DNA of 64,000 nt, taken from positions 238,332-302,331 of the forward strand of contig CASIAB010000001.1 of the NCBI GenBank assembly GCA_949372635.1, given 5' to 3'. Positions 40,506-50,568 of this stretch are shown here, piece by piece. A model generated the notes under the pieces. The model was not told the DNA's origin and ran no database searches. It saw nothing but the letters and a program-made list of their open reading frames with translations. A program made the position numbers and the translations under genes. Source of the DNA: an uncultured Pseudomonadales bacterium. GTDB taxonomy: Bacteria > Pseudomonadota > Gammaproteobacteria > Pseudomonadales > Pseudohongiellaceae. Position 1 is the first letter of the stretch. Every line of letters starts with the position of its first letter.

Positions 40506-41279
40506 ATGAAGACATCTACAAATCAAAACCATGACACTAGAGTCTGCTTCCTCACCGGAGCAAGCAAGCGACTGGGGGCCTGTACCGCTAGGAAATTTCA
40601 TGCCGAAGGCTTCAATGTCATCATCCACTACAATAAATCCAAAAGTGAGGCAGATGCTTTAGTAACCGAGCTTAATGCCGCACGGACAAGCTCCGCATTT
40701 TGCTTGCAAGCCGATCTTACCGATTCAGAACAGGTGCAATCCCTTGCTGGATTTGCACTAGATTGCTATCAGCGCGTGGATGTTCTGGTAAACAATGCCT
40801 CCTCGTTCTATCCAACTCCCTTATCCGAGTGTGACCATAAAACCTGGGATGATTTGTTCGACAGCAATCTTAGAGCGGGCTTCTTTTTAGCCCAACGACT
40901 CGCTCCCCAGCTAGAGCAGCGAGCGGGATCGATAGTAAACATGATAGACACGCACGCAGACAATCCTCTCAAAGGGTTTCCTATTTACAGCTTGGCAAAG
41001 GCTGGAGTGAAGTCGATGACAAAGTCGCTGGCAAAGGAGCTCGCTCCTCGAGTGAGAGTGAACGGCGTCTCTCCCGGCGCCATACTCTGGCCTCCCTCTT
41101 TGGAAGACGAGTCTGATTCTGCGGTCTTGGAAGCTCGAAAAAAAATGCTAGGAAAGATTCCCCTACGCTCCCTAGGCGAACCTCAGAATATTGCGGACAC
41201 TGTTTTCTTTTTGGCTAATGACGCTTGTTATGTCACTGGGCAGACTGTCCGAGTCGACGGCGGGCGCTATCTCGTCTAA
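40506..41279 (+). CDS. Pteridine reductase-type short-chain dehydrogenase
   Basis: 257 aa classical SDR. The cofactor loop is LTGASKRLGACTARKF, with a basic residue after the first glycine pair as in NADPH-dependent pteridine reductases; NNASSFYPTPLSECD is a pteridine-reductase hallmark; the active-site Tyr-x3-Lys is in FPIYSLAKAGVKSM, though aspartate replaces the usual serine region upstream (NMIDTHADNP), also as in this group. The C-terminus TGQTVRVDGGRYL is standard. It may reduce dihydropterins, fitting the nearby folK and folB. Confidence 0.85.
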   Translation: MKTSTNQNHDTRVCFLTGASKRLGACTARKFHAEGFNVIIHYNKSKSEADALVTELNAARTSSAFCLQADLTDSEQVQSLAGFALDCYQRVDVLVNNASSFYPTPLSECDHKTWDDLFDSNLRAGFFLAQRLAPQLEQRAGSIVNMIDTHADNPLKGFPIYSLAKAGVKSMTKSLAKELAPRVRVNGVSPGAILWPPSLEDESDSAVLEARKKMLGKIPLRSLGEPQNIADTVFFLANDACYVTGQTVRVDGGRYLV

Positions 41280-41347
41280 TTAGTTGGCAATTATTAGTAC
41301 TGCGTTTTTCACAACCTACCAATTAGAAATACGCTTATTTACAAAGT

Positions 41348-41952
41348 CTATATGATATGCAGCCGGGCAATTGCTAGAAGATAAAGTTGCTAGCGAGCCT
41401 TCTCGAGATTGAGAACAAATGGCTAAATGTTGACATTCCTGACGGAGATCCATAAAGCAATGAATTTAAAAAAATGAACCCCAACACTCGGATAACCTCC
41501 TTGTGCTCAACGATGCCCGCACACTCACAGAGCTCAAAGAGATCCTCAATTTTCTCGCTGATGGAAGCGAACTGCTTCCTCCTAACCAACTTCTTAGAGC
41601 GCAGGTAATGGAGTGGCAATTCTTCGAACACTACAGTCATGAGCCCTATATCGTCACTACACGCTATATTAATAAGCGTCTGGGCTTGCCCAACGCACGT
41701 CGTTCCGAATTTGATGAAAAACAAGTTGGAGGACGTTAAAGCGCTATCTGTGGTGGAGCAATAGCTCGAAAAAAAACAGACTTTCTGGTGGGGAGTGCGG
41801 CAACGATTAGGGATGTCAGCCTCTATACTGATACCCATGTGGCACACGAAGGATGCTTCGATCTAAGCAACTACGCTTCAATAGGGAAATGGCTATAGAG
41901 AATTGAGCAGCACTCGAATTACTTTTCCATGAGTATAATGACTGCCAATTGA
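41348..41952 (+). pseudogene. Glutathione S-transferase pseudogene with several stops and frameshifts
   Basis: A nearly full-length GST can be followed through three frames. LYDMQPGNC, a TAG, then KIKLLASLLEIENKWLNVDI, a TAA, and SNEFKKMNPN form the N-terminal domain. The frame at 41503-41739 gives LADGSELLPPNQLLRAQVME and FFEHYSHEPYIVTTRYINKR. A shift near 41735 leads to KALSVVEQ, a TAG and LEKK; a further shift at an 8-A run (41769-41776) leads to TDFLVGSAATIRDVSLYTDT and HEGCFDLSNYASIGKWL, another TAG and the end. Clearly inactive. Confidence 0.85.
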
Positions 41953-41960
41953 AACCTGCG

Positions 41961-42464
41961 CTAGCCGGCAGGCCAATCAATCTCAATCGCCCAGAGCTGC
42001 TGCTTCGATTTGTCATAGCCTTGCCAAAGGTTTAAATATGACATCCCCGTTGCAGGATGCACCAAGTCGGGCAATAACTCTGAGAGGGGCAGTAAAACAT
42101 AGGCATTTTCTGCAACCTCGGGACGCGGCAATTCAATACCACAACACATTCCCGATTTCTCGCCATACAGGAGAATGTCAATATCCATCGTACGGCCGGA
42201 GAACCTGGCCTGCGCTCGATCACGCCCCAGCTGATCTTCCAATCGTTTTAGAATGGCCGTGACATCGTCTAACCCCTTATCCGTGTCAGCAAGGATCACG
42301 AGATTGAGAAAATTGTCGCCATCGAAGCCAACCGCTTGGCTCTCGTAAGTTGTAGAATTGCGAATGTTTTCGAACTCTAAACTCAGCGCACCCAGCGCCG
42401 CCCGAATGTTCGACTCGGCGTCAATGTTACTACCTATGCTTAGAGCTAGTGTCGTCACTTGCAA
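41961..42464 (-). CDS. folK: 2-amino-4-hydroxy-6-hydroxymethyldihydropteridine pyrophosphokinase
   Basis: Pyrophosphorylates the pterin precursor of folate. 167 aa. LALSIGSNIDAESNIRAAL at the N-terminus, YESQAVGFDGDNFLNLVI, and the signature RFSGRTMDIDILLYGEK with the two magnesium-binding aspartates are present; ELPRPEVAENAYVLLPLSEL completes the fold. The start at 42464 gives MQVTTLALSIGSN. folB lies 39 nt upstream on the same strand. Confidence 0.94.
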   Translation of the reverse strand: MQVTTLALSIGSNIDAESNIRAALGALSLEFENIRNSTTYESQAVGFDGDNFLNLVILADTDKGLDDVTAILKRLEDQLGRDRAQARFSGRTMDIDILLYGEKSGMCCGIELPRPEVAENAYVLLPLSELLPDLVHPATGMSYLNLWQGYDKSKQQLWAIEIDWPAG

Positions 42465-42503
42465 CTACCTTGCAGAACATTATCGCGCAGGAAACAGCTA
42501 GAC

Positions 42504-42857
42504 CTAATTAGAAGTGCGTTCAATTATTACACCCACATCTTTAGAACCGGTGACGGCTCCGGGCTTACCCAAACGCAGCTTGAGCCAGGGCACTGAAAAT
42601 TCCAGCATTACGATCTGCGCGATCTTCTCGGCCATAGCCTCTACTAAGAAAAATTCCGAGCCTTCGACAAATTCTATAAGGCGCTTCGCCACCGCTTTAT
42701 AGTCTAAGGTTTTTTCAATGTCTTCACTGCTCGCTGCCAAAGAAATATCTGTTCCCATTTCGAGATCCAGATTCACCGTCTGCTTCTGTTCTCGCTCCCA
42801 ATCGTAGATACCTATGATGGTTTCTATCTCAAGCTCACGAATATAAACGATATCCAT
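42504..42857 (-). CDS. folB: Dihydroneopterin aldolase
   Basis: Cleaves dihydroneopterin (and usually epimerises it) in folate synthesis. 117 aa from the ATG at 42857, which has AAGGA about 7 nt ahead and gives the usual MDIVYIRELEIETIIGIYDW start; an ATG at 42875 would add six residues. LDYKAVAKRLIEFVEGSEFF and LVEAMAEKIAQIV are characteristic, and the C-terminal KPGAVTGSKDVGVIIER matches the family. Confidence 0.93.
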   Translation of the reverse strand: MDIVYIRELEIETIIGIYDWEREQKQTVNLDLEMGTDISLAASSEDIEKTLDYKAVAKRLIEFVEGSEFFLVEAMAEKIAQIVMLEFSVPWLKLRLGKPGAVTGSKDVGVIIERTSN

Positions 42858-42917
42858 TTCTAATCCTTCATTCAAAATTCTTAGAGAAGCACTAGTCCAT
42901 TCGCGACTAGAAGCTGT

Positions 42918-43946
42918 CTATACAGCAGACAGGGCCTCTAATGACCAACGCGGTTGCGCACGTATTTCCAAGTCGTCTTCCTGCCCTGCCAACAGTCTTT
43001 GGCAACCAGCATAAGCAATCATTGCGCCATTGTCGGTGCAGAAGCGTGGCTTCGCGTAAAACAGTTTCGCGTCAAACTTCGCAACAGTTTTTCTCAACAC
43101 CTCTCGTAGCTGCAAATTTGCCGACACTCCCCCAGCAATAATCAGGGTGTGCATTCCTGTATGCGCTAATGCCCTGCCGCATTTTATCGCAAGCGTCGCG
43201 ACCACCGCGTCTTCGAATCCTCTTGCGATATCTGCTCGCTGCCTGTAATTTAAGGTCCCCCCTGTTCCAGTCTCCTTAGCGATAGCCGTGCGTACGGCAG
43301 TCTTTAGTCCACTAAAGCTGAAATCTAATCCTGGACGGTTCGTCATCGGCCGTGGAAAGGTAAATTTGCCGGACTCCCCCTCTACTGCAAGTTTCGCCAC
43401 ATGGGGACCACCGGGGTAAGGTAGGCCCAACATCTTGCCGACTTTATCGAAAGCCTCTCCAGCAGCATCGTCTAAGGATTCACCCAACAGAACATAACGA
43501 CCGATGCCCTCGACCTCGACGAGTTGTGTATGTCCTCCGGATACTAATAGAGCCACAAAGGGAAACACTGGTGGTTCATCCTCAAGCATAGGCGCCAACA
43601 AATGGCCTTCCATGTGGTGGACCCCAATAGTCGGCACATCCCATCCCATCCCTAGAGATCGACCAATGGAGGCTCCAACTAGCAGCGCACCAACCAAACC
43701 AGGCCCTGCTGTATACGCTACCCCACCTATATCGGATTGCTTAATGCCCGCCTTCGCGATCACTTCCTTAATCAACGGCACCGTCTTTCGAACGTGGTCG
43801 CGGGACGCAAGTTCGGGGATTACACCACCATATTCCGCGTGTATTTCAATCTGGCTATACAGGCAGTCGGCCAACAGACCGCGCTCGCTGTCATATAACG
43901 CGACTCCAGTCTCATCACATGATGTTTCAATACCCAGTACTATCAA
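42918..43946 (-). CDS. tsaD: tRNA N6-threonylcarbamoyladenosine synthase catalytic subunit TsaD
   Basis: Transfers threonylcarbamoyl to A37 of ANN-decoding tRNAs. 342 aa from a TTG at 43946, giving [19 protein letters not shown] with a GAGAG element upstream; the open frame to 44039 also begins with TTG and adds an unconserved, partly hydrophobic tail. The iron/zinc-binding motif [12 protein letters not shown], the [10 protein letters not shown] loop, [18 protein letters not shown] and [15 protein letters not shown] are intact. Divergent from rpsU. Confidence 0.94.
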   Translation of the reverse strand: MIVLGIETSCDETGVALYDSERGLLADCLYSQIEIHAEYGGVIPELASRDHVRKTVPLIKEVIAKAGIKQSDIGGVAYTAGPGLVGALLVGASIGRSLGMGWDVPTIGVHHMEGHLLAPMLEDEPPVFPFVALLVSGGHTQLVEVEGIGRYVLLGESLDDAAGEAFDKVGKMLGLPYPGGPHVAKLAVEGESGKFTFPRPMTNRPGLDFSFSGLKTAVRTAIAKETGTGGTLNYRQRADIARGFEDAVVATLAIKCGRALAHTGMHTLIIAGGVSANLQLREVLRKTVAKFDAKLFYAKPRFCTDNGAMIAYAGCQRLLAGQEDDLEIRAQPRWSLEALSAV

Positions 43947-44215
43947 CGGTTTAACTCTCTCAGTTTTGCTCTCATTATCACTCGCAACCTGCTGTAAAAC
44001 TGCTCTTAATCGCAATCGAGATAGCTGGAAAAGTGGCAATCATGCCAAATATAGAGTCATATACCAAATTCCTCGAAAATCGGCGAGTTTCCAAGCCAAT
44101 AAGGATAATTCTTTTGCAATTAGGGCCGCGGAGCATTAGTATTACGTCCCCTGTAATTCGGCTTCCTAGAATTTTTTTTGGAAACTGGGCCGGAACGACA
44201 AGTAATCGAGCTTGT

Positions 44216-44244
44216 TTGCAAAAAATTAACAGTAAAACTATTAG
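44216..44244 (+). promoter_or_regulatory. Candidate sigma70 promoter of rpsU
   Basis: TTGCAA at 44216-44221 and TATTAG at 44239-44244 are separated by exactly 17 bp. Transcription would start near 44251, leaving a leader of about a dozen bases before the rpsU ATG. Confidence 0.4.
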
Positions 44245-44262
44245 AGATAGGTGTGTAGTTCA

Positions 44263-44478
44263 ATGCCCCAGGTAAAACTTAAAGATAACGAACCTTTCGA
44301 CGTGGCACTGCGCCGCTTCAAGCGCTCTTGCGAGAAAGCCGGAGTACTAGCGGAAGTGCGCCGTAGAGAATTCTACGAAAAACCTACTGCTGTACGCAAG
44401 CGTAAGGCTGCTGCTGCGGTTAAGCGTCACTTGAAGAAAGTGCAACGCGAAAGCAAGAAGAGTCAGCGCCTTTATTAG
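44263..44478 (+). CDS. rpsU: 30S ribosomal protein S21
   Basis: 71 aa from the ATG at 44263; an in-frame start at 44251 adds four residues and is not conserved. [20 protein letters not shown], then the basic C-terminus with [20 protein letters not shown], match S21 throughout. It heads the rpsU-yqeY-dnaG-rpoD cluster, the macromolecular synthesis operon arrangement of gammaproteobacteria. Confidence 0.97.
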   Translation: MPQVKLKDNEPFDVALRRFKRSCEKAGVLAEVRRREFYEKPTAVRKRKAAAAVKRHLKKVQRESKKSQRLY

Positions 44479-44488
44479 CTTTGCCATC

Positions 44489-44515
44489 GGAAAAGCATCG
44501 TCTTGATGCTTTTCC
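44489..44515 (+). terminator. Perfect 11-bp hairpin after rpsU
   Basis: GGAAAAGCATC pairs with GATGCTTTTCC around a GTCTT loop, 11 nt after the rpsU stop. A C-rich stretch rather than a T-run follows, so it could be an attenuator or RNA-processing site in the operon more than a full terminator. In E. coli a partial terminator separates rpsU from dnaG. Confidence 0.5.
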
Positions 44516-44545
44516 TCCCCCCGCTGCGCGGGTACCCGGATCAAC

Positions 44546-44998
44546 ATGTCTGATAGCCCTCTCAAACAAGCCCTCACCGAAGCAATGAAAGACGCCATGC
44601 GGGCTAAAGATAAGCCACGCCTAGGCACTATTCGTCTTGCATTGTCTGAAATCAAGCGTGTCGAAGTCGACGAACGCATCGATCCAGACGACGCTCGCAT
44701 AATTGGCATTCTGGACAAGATGATTAAGCAGCGCCGCGAATCCATTCGTCAATACGAGCCTGCCAATCGCCCAGAGTTGGTTGCTCAGGAACGGTTTGAG
44801 ATCGAAGTGATACAAGAATTCCTGCCACAGGCGCTGGATGCTGACGAGCTCGCACAAATCATCAAATCGGCTGTGAGTGAGTCGGATGCGGGGTCTATGA
44901 AGGATATGGGTAAAGTAATGAATCTAGTTCGCCCGCAAGTGGTCGGACGCGCCGATATGGCCGAAGTCAGCAAGCAAATTAAAGCGCTACTCGCCTAG
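44546..44998 (+). CDS. yqeY: GatB/YqeY domain protein
   Basis: 150 aa, all helical. LKQALTEAMKDAMRAKDKPR, LGTIRLALSEIKRVEVDER and DMGKVMNLVRPQVVGRADMA are the family signatures, related to the tail domain of amidotransferase subunit GatB. The role is unproven; a tRNA-linked function has been suggested. It lies between rpsU and dnaG, as in Pseudomonas. Confidence 0.92.
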   Translation: MSDSPLKQALTEAMKDAMRAKDKPRLGTIRLALSEIKRVEVDERIDPDDARIIGILDKMIKQRRESIRQYEPANRPELVAQERFEIEVIQEFLPQALDADELAQIIKSAVSESDAGSMKDMGKVMNLVRPQVVGRADMAEVSKQIKALLA

Positions 44999-45193
44999 TC
45001 AGAGCGAACATTCAGCGTCTCCTTTCTTCTCTCCAAACTGTTTGCCATAAAACTTGTTTTCCCTAAATTGGCGAACGCTTCCGCAGCAACTACACCTAGA
45101 TTTGGATACAATAGTATCCAGGCATTGGTTTGGCTCAGTTAGCCACAACTCGAGTTCCATCGCCTACATTTGAAAATTCTGGATCCTTGACAC

Positions 45194-47122
45194 ATGGCTG
45201 GACTAATTCCACAAACATTCATCGATGACTTGCTCAGCCGAGCAGATATCGTCGAAGTTGTGGACAAGCGAATCACGCTCAAAAAGTCCGGCAAGAACTA
45301 TTCTGCCTGCTGCCCCTTCCATAAAGAAAAAACGCCATCATTTAGCGTGCAGCCTGAACGTCAATTCTATTATTGCTTCGGTTGCGGTGCCGGCGGCAAC
45401 GCCATCGGCTTCATCATGAACTTCGATCAAACTGATTTTCCGCAGGCGGTGGCGTCCCTAGCGCGAGACAATGGCATGGAAGTTCCGCGCGAAGAAAATG
45501 CCGCGGCAACTCGCAGGCAATCTGAAAACAGCAAGCTATTCGAAGTCTTAGAGGAGGCGAGCAAATTCTATTGCCAGCAACTGCGTCGTCATGCGCAACG
45601 CAAATCGGCCGTCGACTATCTGAAAGCTAGAGGCGTGAGCGGCGAAGTCGCTCGGGATTTCTGCATAGGCTATGCCGCACCTGGCTGGGACAATCTGTTG
45701 AAAGCGATCGCAGGGGATGCCAATGAACAAAAGTCCCTCCTCAAGGCAGGCATGGTTATCGAGAAAGAGCCTAGAAAAGCCCCGGGCAGCGAAAACACCA
45801 GCACTGAACCCGCTCGTTACTATGATCGATTTCGTGATCGAATAATTTTCCCAATTCGCGATAGCCGTGGACGCACTATCGCGTTCGGTGGTCGAGTTCT
45901 TGGCGATGACAAACCAAAATACCTTAACTCCCCAGAGACGACTGTCTTTCGCAAGGGAGCGGAGCTATATGGCCTGTTCGAGGCGAAGAAGGCAAACAAC
46001 AAACTCAAACGCATCCTGATAGTCGAAGGCTATATGGATGTAATTGCCCTTGCACAGATGGGTATTCGCAATTCGGTTGCCACACTGGGCACAGCGACCA
46101 GTGATCGACACCTGACCCGACTCTTCCGCCTGGTCCCTGAGGTTGTATTCTGCTTCGATGGCGACAACGCGGGCAGAACCGCAGCATGGCGAGCCTTAGA
46201 GGCAAGCCTGTCAGAAATGCAAGATGGTCGTCAGGTAAAGTTTCTGTTTCTTCCCGAAGGCGAAGACCCCGATACATTAGTACGCAAGATCGGCGAGGCT
46301 GCATTCAACTTATTGATCGAGAAGGCTACACCATTGGAGCAGTTCTTCTTTCAAAAATTGTCGGAGGGACTCGACATCAAAACCATCGAAGGCAGGGCAA
46401 GATTGAGCAATGTTGCGAAACCGTTAATCGCCAAGTTCCCAAAGGGTATCTACGGTCAGCTAATGCTGGACAAACTCTCAGAAACTCTGGGCGTTGCCAG
46501 CGAATCACTCGACAAGCTAATAGACTCTCATTCGAAGCAAGCCAAAGGCAGCTCAGCACCACCGCCGCCTTCTCCAGCCGACACTCTCCCCATGAACGAA
46601 GCTGCCCCCTATGAGCCAGTTTTCGACCAATCGTCGAATCCCTCGTCAAAGCCTTGGACCCCTAACCCAAAGCCCACGAGCTCGGATCTGAACGTCTATC
46701 GCAAGCCCGCTGCCGTGAAGGCAATTGAGTTATTAATGCAGAACCCAGAGGTTGGTCTGTCTATAACTGCGGACCTTTCTCCACTTCATTCTGCTGGAGA
46801 TGAAGGCCGGCAGTTGCTGCTATCCCTGATCGATATGGTGAGACGCGACCCCGAAACCGACACCCCTACTCTGCTCGGTTATTGCAGTGGATTCCCCTTC
46901 GGAAATCAAATAACGCGGCTGAAAAGCGAGAACATCACCCCAATAGAAGGGCTTGAACAGGAGTTTCTGCAGATTCTGGACAAAATATTGTCTGATGTCG
47001 TCAAAAAGCTTGAATCCCAGAAACGCAGGGAGGCTCTGGCAAAAGTCGCCGTTCACAAGCACCTTCAACCGGGCGAAGAACCGCCGGCAGATAGCAATAT
47101 TCCTCCAGCTCTTGAGCTCTAG
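45194..47122 (+). CDS. dnaG: DNA primase
   Basis: Synthesises RNA primers at the replication fork. 642 aa. The N-terminal zinc finger has CCPFHKEKTPSFSV and YYCFGCGAGGNAIGF; the Toprim catalytic core has ILIVEGYMDVIALAQ and VFCFDGDNAGRTAAW; DRFRDRIIFPIRD and AFGGRVLGDDKPKYLNSPET precede it. A Pro-rich linker (about 450-500) leads to the DnaB-binding C-terminal domain. Preceded by a 195-bp gap. Confidence 0.97.
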   Translation: MAGLIPQTFIDDLLSRADIVEVVDKRITLKKSGKNYSACCPFHKEKTPSFSVQPERQFYYCFGCGAGGNAIGFIMNFDQTDFPQAVASLARDNGMEVPREENAAATRRQSENSKLFEVLEEASKFYCQQLRRHAQRKSAVDYLKARGVSGEVARDFCIGYAAPGWDNLLKAIAGDANEQKSLLKAGMVIEKEPRKAPGSENTSTEPARYYDRFRDRIIFPIRDSRGRTIAFGGRVLGDDKPKYLNSPETTVFRKGAELYGLFEAKKANNKLKRILIVEGYMDVIALAQMGIRNSVATLGTATSDRHLTRLFRLVPEVVFCFDGDNAGRTAAWRALEASLSEMQDGRQVKFLFLPEGEDPDTLVRKIGEAAFNLLIEKATPLEQFFFQKLSEGLDIKTIEGRARLSNVAKPLIAKFPKGIYGQLMLDKLSETLGVASESLDKLIDSHSKQAKGSSAPPPPSPADTLPMNEAAPYEPVFDQSSNPSSKPWTPNPKPTSSDLNVYRKPAAVKAIELLMQNPEVGLSITADLSPLHSAGDEGRQLLLSLIDMVRRDPETDTPTLLGYCSGFPFGNQITRLKSENITPIEGLEQEFLQILDKILSDVVKKLESQKRREALAKVAVHKHLQPGEEPPADSNIPPALEL

Positions 47123-47279
47123 AAGCTTGAAAACCCAACAATTGTCCCCACCTATACAGGCCGTCCGCGGCGCAATTTAGCCGCCTCGACGATATACAAG
47201 TCGGGCCCTAAACCTATATAATGCCCGGCTCCGTTTTATTCACCCACTACCTGGCGAGCTGCCGGGGAGACGAGAATTC

Positions 47280-49118
47280 ATGGCCGACTCAATTGCACCA
47301 CAATCCACCCTTAAAACTTTAATCGCGAAGGGAAAGGAACAGGGCTATCTAACCTATTCCGAGGTCAACGACCACCTTCCGGAATCTATCTCTGACCCGG
47401 ATCAAGTTGAAGATATTATCCAGATGATTAATGACATGGGCATCAAGGTGTTTGAAGCAGCACCAGATGCGGATGCGTTGTTGCTCAATGAAGAAAACGA
47501 CTCTGGCGCTGACGAAGTCGCCGCCGCCGAGGCTGCAGCAGCGCTGGCCGCAGTTGAGAACGAAGCTGGTCGAACTACGGATCCAGTCCGCATGTACATG
47601 CGCGAAATGGGTACGGTTGAACTACTAACACGCGAAGGTGAGATCGTAATCGCCAAACGCATCGAAGAAGGTCTGCGTGAGCTAATGAACGCCATGGCCT
47701 ACTTCCCAGGCACAGTCGAGCATGTTCTCACTGAGTACGCGCTGGTCGCCAGTGAAGAGAGAAGACTCAACGAGCTGATAACCGGTTATCTTGATATCAG
47801 TGATGAAGCGATTCCAGTTGGCCCACCTGCGGTTAGCCAACTGACGGCTCAAGAGAAACAAGATAAGAAAGATGCTGGCATTGAGGACGAGGATGAAGTC
47901 CCAGTTGGCCCTGATCCAGAAGAAGCTAGGATTCGCTTCACTGAGTTACGGGTGCAATACGAGCTGGCTACTGCTGTAGTTCGCAAACGTGGACGCCTTC
48001 ACGAAAAATCCAGAGATGAACTCGAGACGTTGGGTGAACTATTTAAGAGCTTCAAGCTAACTCCGCGTCAGTTTGAGCCGCTGCTTAGCCATGTTCGCGC
48101 CGTGCTTACTCGACTGCGTCGTCACGAGCGCACCATTATGAGCTTAGTTATTCGCAGCGCAAAGATGCCACGTAAAGTCTTCATCGCCAGCTTTCCCGGC
48201 AGCGAGGTGAACCCTAAGTGGATCGACAAGCACATCAAGGAAAAGGAAGCCTACTCGGAATTATTGGTTAACGTTAAAACCGAAGTGTTACGCGCCCAAA
48301 AGAAAATTCGTCTCATCGAAGAAGAGACTGGCCTGCAAATTGCTGAGATAAAAGATATCAATCGAAAGATGTCGATAGGCGAGGCAAAGTCACGACGCGC
48401 GAAGAAGGAAATGGTCGAGGCTAACCTTCGTTTGGTTATCTCCATCGCGAAGAAATACACGAACCGCGGTCTACAGTTTCTAGATCTAATTCAGGAAGGC
48501 AACATCGGCTTGATGAAGGCCGTAGACAAATTCGAATATCGACGCGGCTATAAATTTTCCACTTATGCTACTTGGTGGATTCGACAGGCGATTACACGCT
48601 CCATTGCTGACCAGGCGCGAACAATACGTATCCCTGTTCACATGATCGAGACAATCAACAAACTAAATCGCATCTCGCGCCAAATGGTGCATGAGAAGGG
48701 CCGCGAGCCAACTCCAGAGGAGTTGGGCGAACGCATGGAAATGTCGGAAGACAAAGTCCGCCGCGTGCTGAAGATCGCGAAAGAGCCTATCTCTATGGAG
48801 ACACCGATCGGTGATGATGAAGATTCGCATCTAGGCGATTTCATCGAGGATGCCACCATAGACTCACCAGTGGATTCGTCTATCGATGAAGGCCTGCGCG
48901 AAGCAACTAAAGATGTCCTGGGCAGCCTGACAGCAAGAGAAGCAAAGGTACTAAGAATGCGCTTCGGTATCGACATGAATACCGACCACACCCTAGAAGA
49001 AGTGGGCAAGCAATTCGATGTGACCCGTGAGCGCATACGTCAGATCGAAGCGAAGGCACTGCGTAAACTACGCCATCCGACTCGCTCGGATCATCTGCGC
49101 AGCTTTCTCGACGAGTAA
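47280..49118 (+). CDS. rpoD: RNA polymerase primary sigma factor RpoD (sigma-70)
   Basis: 612 aa. Region 1.1 at the N-terminus ([20 protein letters not shown]), region 1.2 with [20 protein letters not shown], a 200-residue non-conserved region with an acidic stretch, region 2 with [20 protein letters not shown] and [20 protein letters not shown] (the -10 recognition helix), region 3, and region 4.2 with [20 protein letters not shown] (the -35 helix). A TATAAT at 47217-47222 lies upstream but lacks a convincing -35. Confidence 0.98.
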   Translation: MADSIAPQSTLKTLIAKGKEQGYLTYSEVNDHLPESISDPDQVEDIIQMINDMGIKVFEAAPDADALLLNEENDSGADEVAAAEAAAALAAVENEAGRTTDPVRMYMREMGTVELLTREGEIVIAKRIEEGLRELMNAMAYFPGTVEHVLTEYALVASEERRLNELITGYLDISDEAIPVGPPAVSQLTAQEKQDKKDAGIEDEDEVPVGPDPEEARIRFTELRVQYELATAVVRKRGRLHEKSRDELETLGELFKSFKLTPRQFEPLLSHVRAVLTRLRRHERTIMSLVIRSAKMPRKVFIASFPGSEVNPKWIDKHIKEKEAYSELLVNVKTEVLRAQKKIRLIEEETGLQIAEIKDINRKMSIGEAKSRRAKKEMVEANLRLVISIAKKYTNRGLQFLDLIQEGNIGLMKAVDKFEYRRGYKFSTYATWWIRQAITRSIADQARTIRIPVHMIETINKLNRISRQMVHEKGREPTPEELGERMEMSEDKVRRVLKIAKEPISMETPIGDDEDSHLGDFIEDATIDSPVDSSIDEGLREATKDVLGSLTAREAKVLRMRFGIDMNTDHTLEEVGKQFDVTRERIRQIEAKALRKLRHPTRSDHLRSFLDE

Positions 49119-49232
49119 GGTTAAGAGCCTCGGCATCACTGCACAACATAGTGGTGCCGCCTCGGTTTCGCAGCGTGTCCTATTCCGAGTTAATCACAAA
49201 ACAGAATTTATCAAGTATTTCAGGAGAGTTTA

Positions 49233-49973
49233 ATGCCCGGCGTTCCAATCAAAGATAAAACAGTACTCATTTCCGGTTCCAATCGCGGCATAGGCAAGAG
49301 CTTTGCGATCCAAGCTGTGGAGATGGGCGCGAAGAAAGTATACGCAGCGGCAAGAGACAAATCTAAACTGGCAGAACTTGTTGAGAAGTATGGCGACAAG
49401 ATTGTTCCTCTAACTCTGGATATCACGATTCAGGATCAAGTAACAGCCGCAGCGGCCGCAGCTGGCGACGTCGAAGTACTAATCAACAACTCAGGCATGG
49501 GCGGGGGCGGCCCGATGGTCGGCAACCCCAATCCAGAAGGCCAGCGCATGGAGATGGAAGTTAACTATTTTGGCATGATAAAAATGTGTGACACCTTTGC
49601 TCCTATTCTGAGTGCAAATGGTGGCGGCGCTATCGTGAATATTCTCTCGGTTGCCGGTCTTAGCAGTTTTGCTTTCGCACCAGGCTATTCGGCATCCAAA
49701 GCCGCCGGGCGCTCATTAACGCAGGCTTTACGAGTAGAACTCCGCAAACAAGGCACACTGGTCTCCGGCGTATTTCCCGGCCCTGTAGACACAGACATGG
49801 CCAAGAACGTCCCCATGGACAAAGTCTCTCCTGACTCTGTTGCGGTCCACGTCTATGAAGAGATTGCAAAGGGCTCTGAAGACATCTTTCCAGACCCATT
49901 CGCCGAGCATTTCGCTGCAAGCGTACAAGCAGACTTCAAGGCTGCAGAAAAAGCGAACGCTGCTGCCTTTTAG
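49233..49973 (+). CDS. SDR family NAD(P)-dependent oxidoreductase
   Basis: 246 aa classical short-chain dehydrogenase. SGSNRGIGKSFAIQAVEMGA forms the cofactor loop; NNSGMGGGGP the structural NNAG equivalent; the catalytic serine is in NILSVAGLSSF and Tyr-x3-Lys in GYSASKAAGRSL. PGPVDTDMAKNVP shapes the substrate loop. The substrate is not evident. It follows rpoD by 114 nt and ends before the tRNA. Confidence 0.88.
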   Translation: MPGVPIKDKTVLISGSNRGIGKSFAIQAVEMGAKKVYAAARDKSKLAELVEKYGDKIVPLTLDITIQDQVTAAAAAAGDVEVLINNSGMGGGGPMVGNPNPEGQRMEMEVNYFGMIKMCDTFAPILSANGGGAIVNILSVAGLSSFAFAPGYSASKAAGRSLTQALRVELRKQGTLVSGVFPGPVDTDMAKNVPMDKVSPDSVAVHVYEEIAKGSEDIFPDPFAEHFAASVQADFKAAEKANAAAF

Positions 49974-50175
49974 GACTTACCAACAGACGCATAATTAAGT
50001 AGAATTCAGTTCCTTTTGTAGCCAGAGCAAATCTGAAACACTGATCAGATTACTTTGACACAGTCTGAGCGTTGTAAACGAGGCGTCAATTTTTCGAGGG
50101 AGAAGCGTACCAGTATACGTGACCGAGCGAGAACAAATTGAGCAACGAAGCATACGATGGTCAGGATAAGTCAAA

Positions 50176-50252
50176 GGGCCTATAACTCAGCTGGTTAGAG
50201 TAGCGGACTCATAATCCGTTTGTCCGGGGTTCGAGTCCCTGTGGGCCCACCA
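50176..50252 (+). tRNA. tRNA-Ile2 (anticodon CAU, lysidine-modified type)
   Basis: 77 nt ending in an encoded CCA. All four arms pair: acceptor GGGCCTA/TGGGCCC, D stem ACTC/GAGT, anticodon stem GCGGA/TCCGT around CTCATAA, T stem CGGGG/CCCTG around TTCGAGT. CAU could mean Met, but the acceptor C4-G69 and C5-G68 pairs are those favoured by TilS, and ileX lies near rpoD in E. coli, so Ile2 is more likely. Its 3' half is repeated at 54.4 and 59.85 kb. Confidence 0.93.
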
Positions 50253-50256
50253 AATA

Positions 50257-50293
50257 AAAAGCCCGATCACTAGTGAGTGGTCGGGCTTTTCTT
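50257..50293 (+). terminator. Rho-independent terminator of the tRNA
   Basis: AAAAGCCCGATCACT pairs with AGTGGTCGGGCTTTT (one G-T pair) around a 4-nt loop, ending in a T-rich tail. It begins 5 nt after the tRNA CCA. Confidence 0.85.
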
Positions 50294-50327
50294 GTCATGT
50301 GGCTTAGCGCCAAATCGCAATGCGCCA

Positions 50328-50351
50328 AACTACTGTATATTTACTCTGACC
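50328..50351. repeat. Left 24-bp inverted repeat flanking the esterase/heme-protein pair
   Basis: This sequence (ACTGTATATTTACTCTGACC at its right part) is the reverse complement of 52274-52297 with one mismatch. The two copies point inward or outward around a 1.9-kb block. TACTCTGACC-type ends are common at the borders of short mobile units in Proteobacteria, but no transposase lies inside. Confidence 0.85.
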
Positions 50352-50568
50352 TCATTTATTTAGCTCCATTTATTAATAGCACTTCAAAAATGAGTAATTA
50401 ATGGTTGAACGAACGGCTAGATCGCCCCTACTTCAAGCGATCTAGGAAACTTTCCGGAGATTTTGAAATAATCACCAACTCGGTTTTCATCGAAGAACTA
50501 GTAGACTTAGATGGAGGCAGCCCCTATATTTCCTGTGCACATAAATCTGATTAACAGGAATAGATGCC

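Noticed and set aside
47217..47222. TATAAT box upstream of rpoD
   Set aside because: A good -10 match, but no -35-like hexamer at 16-18 bp, so I did not call a promoter.
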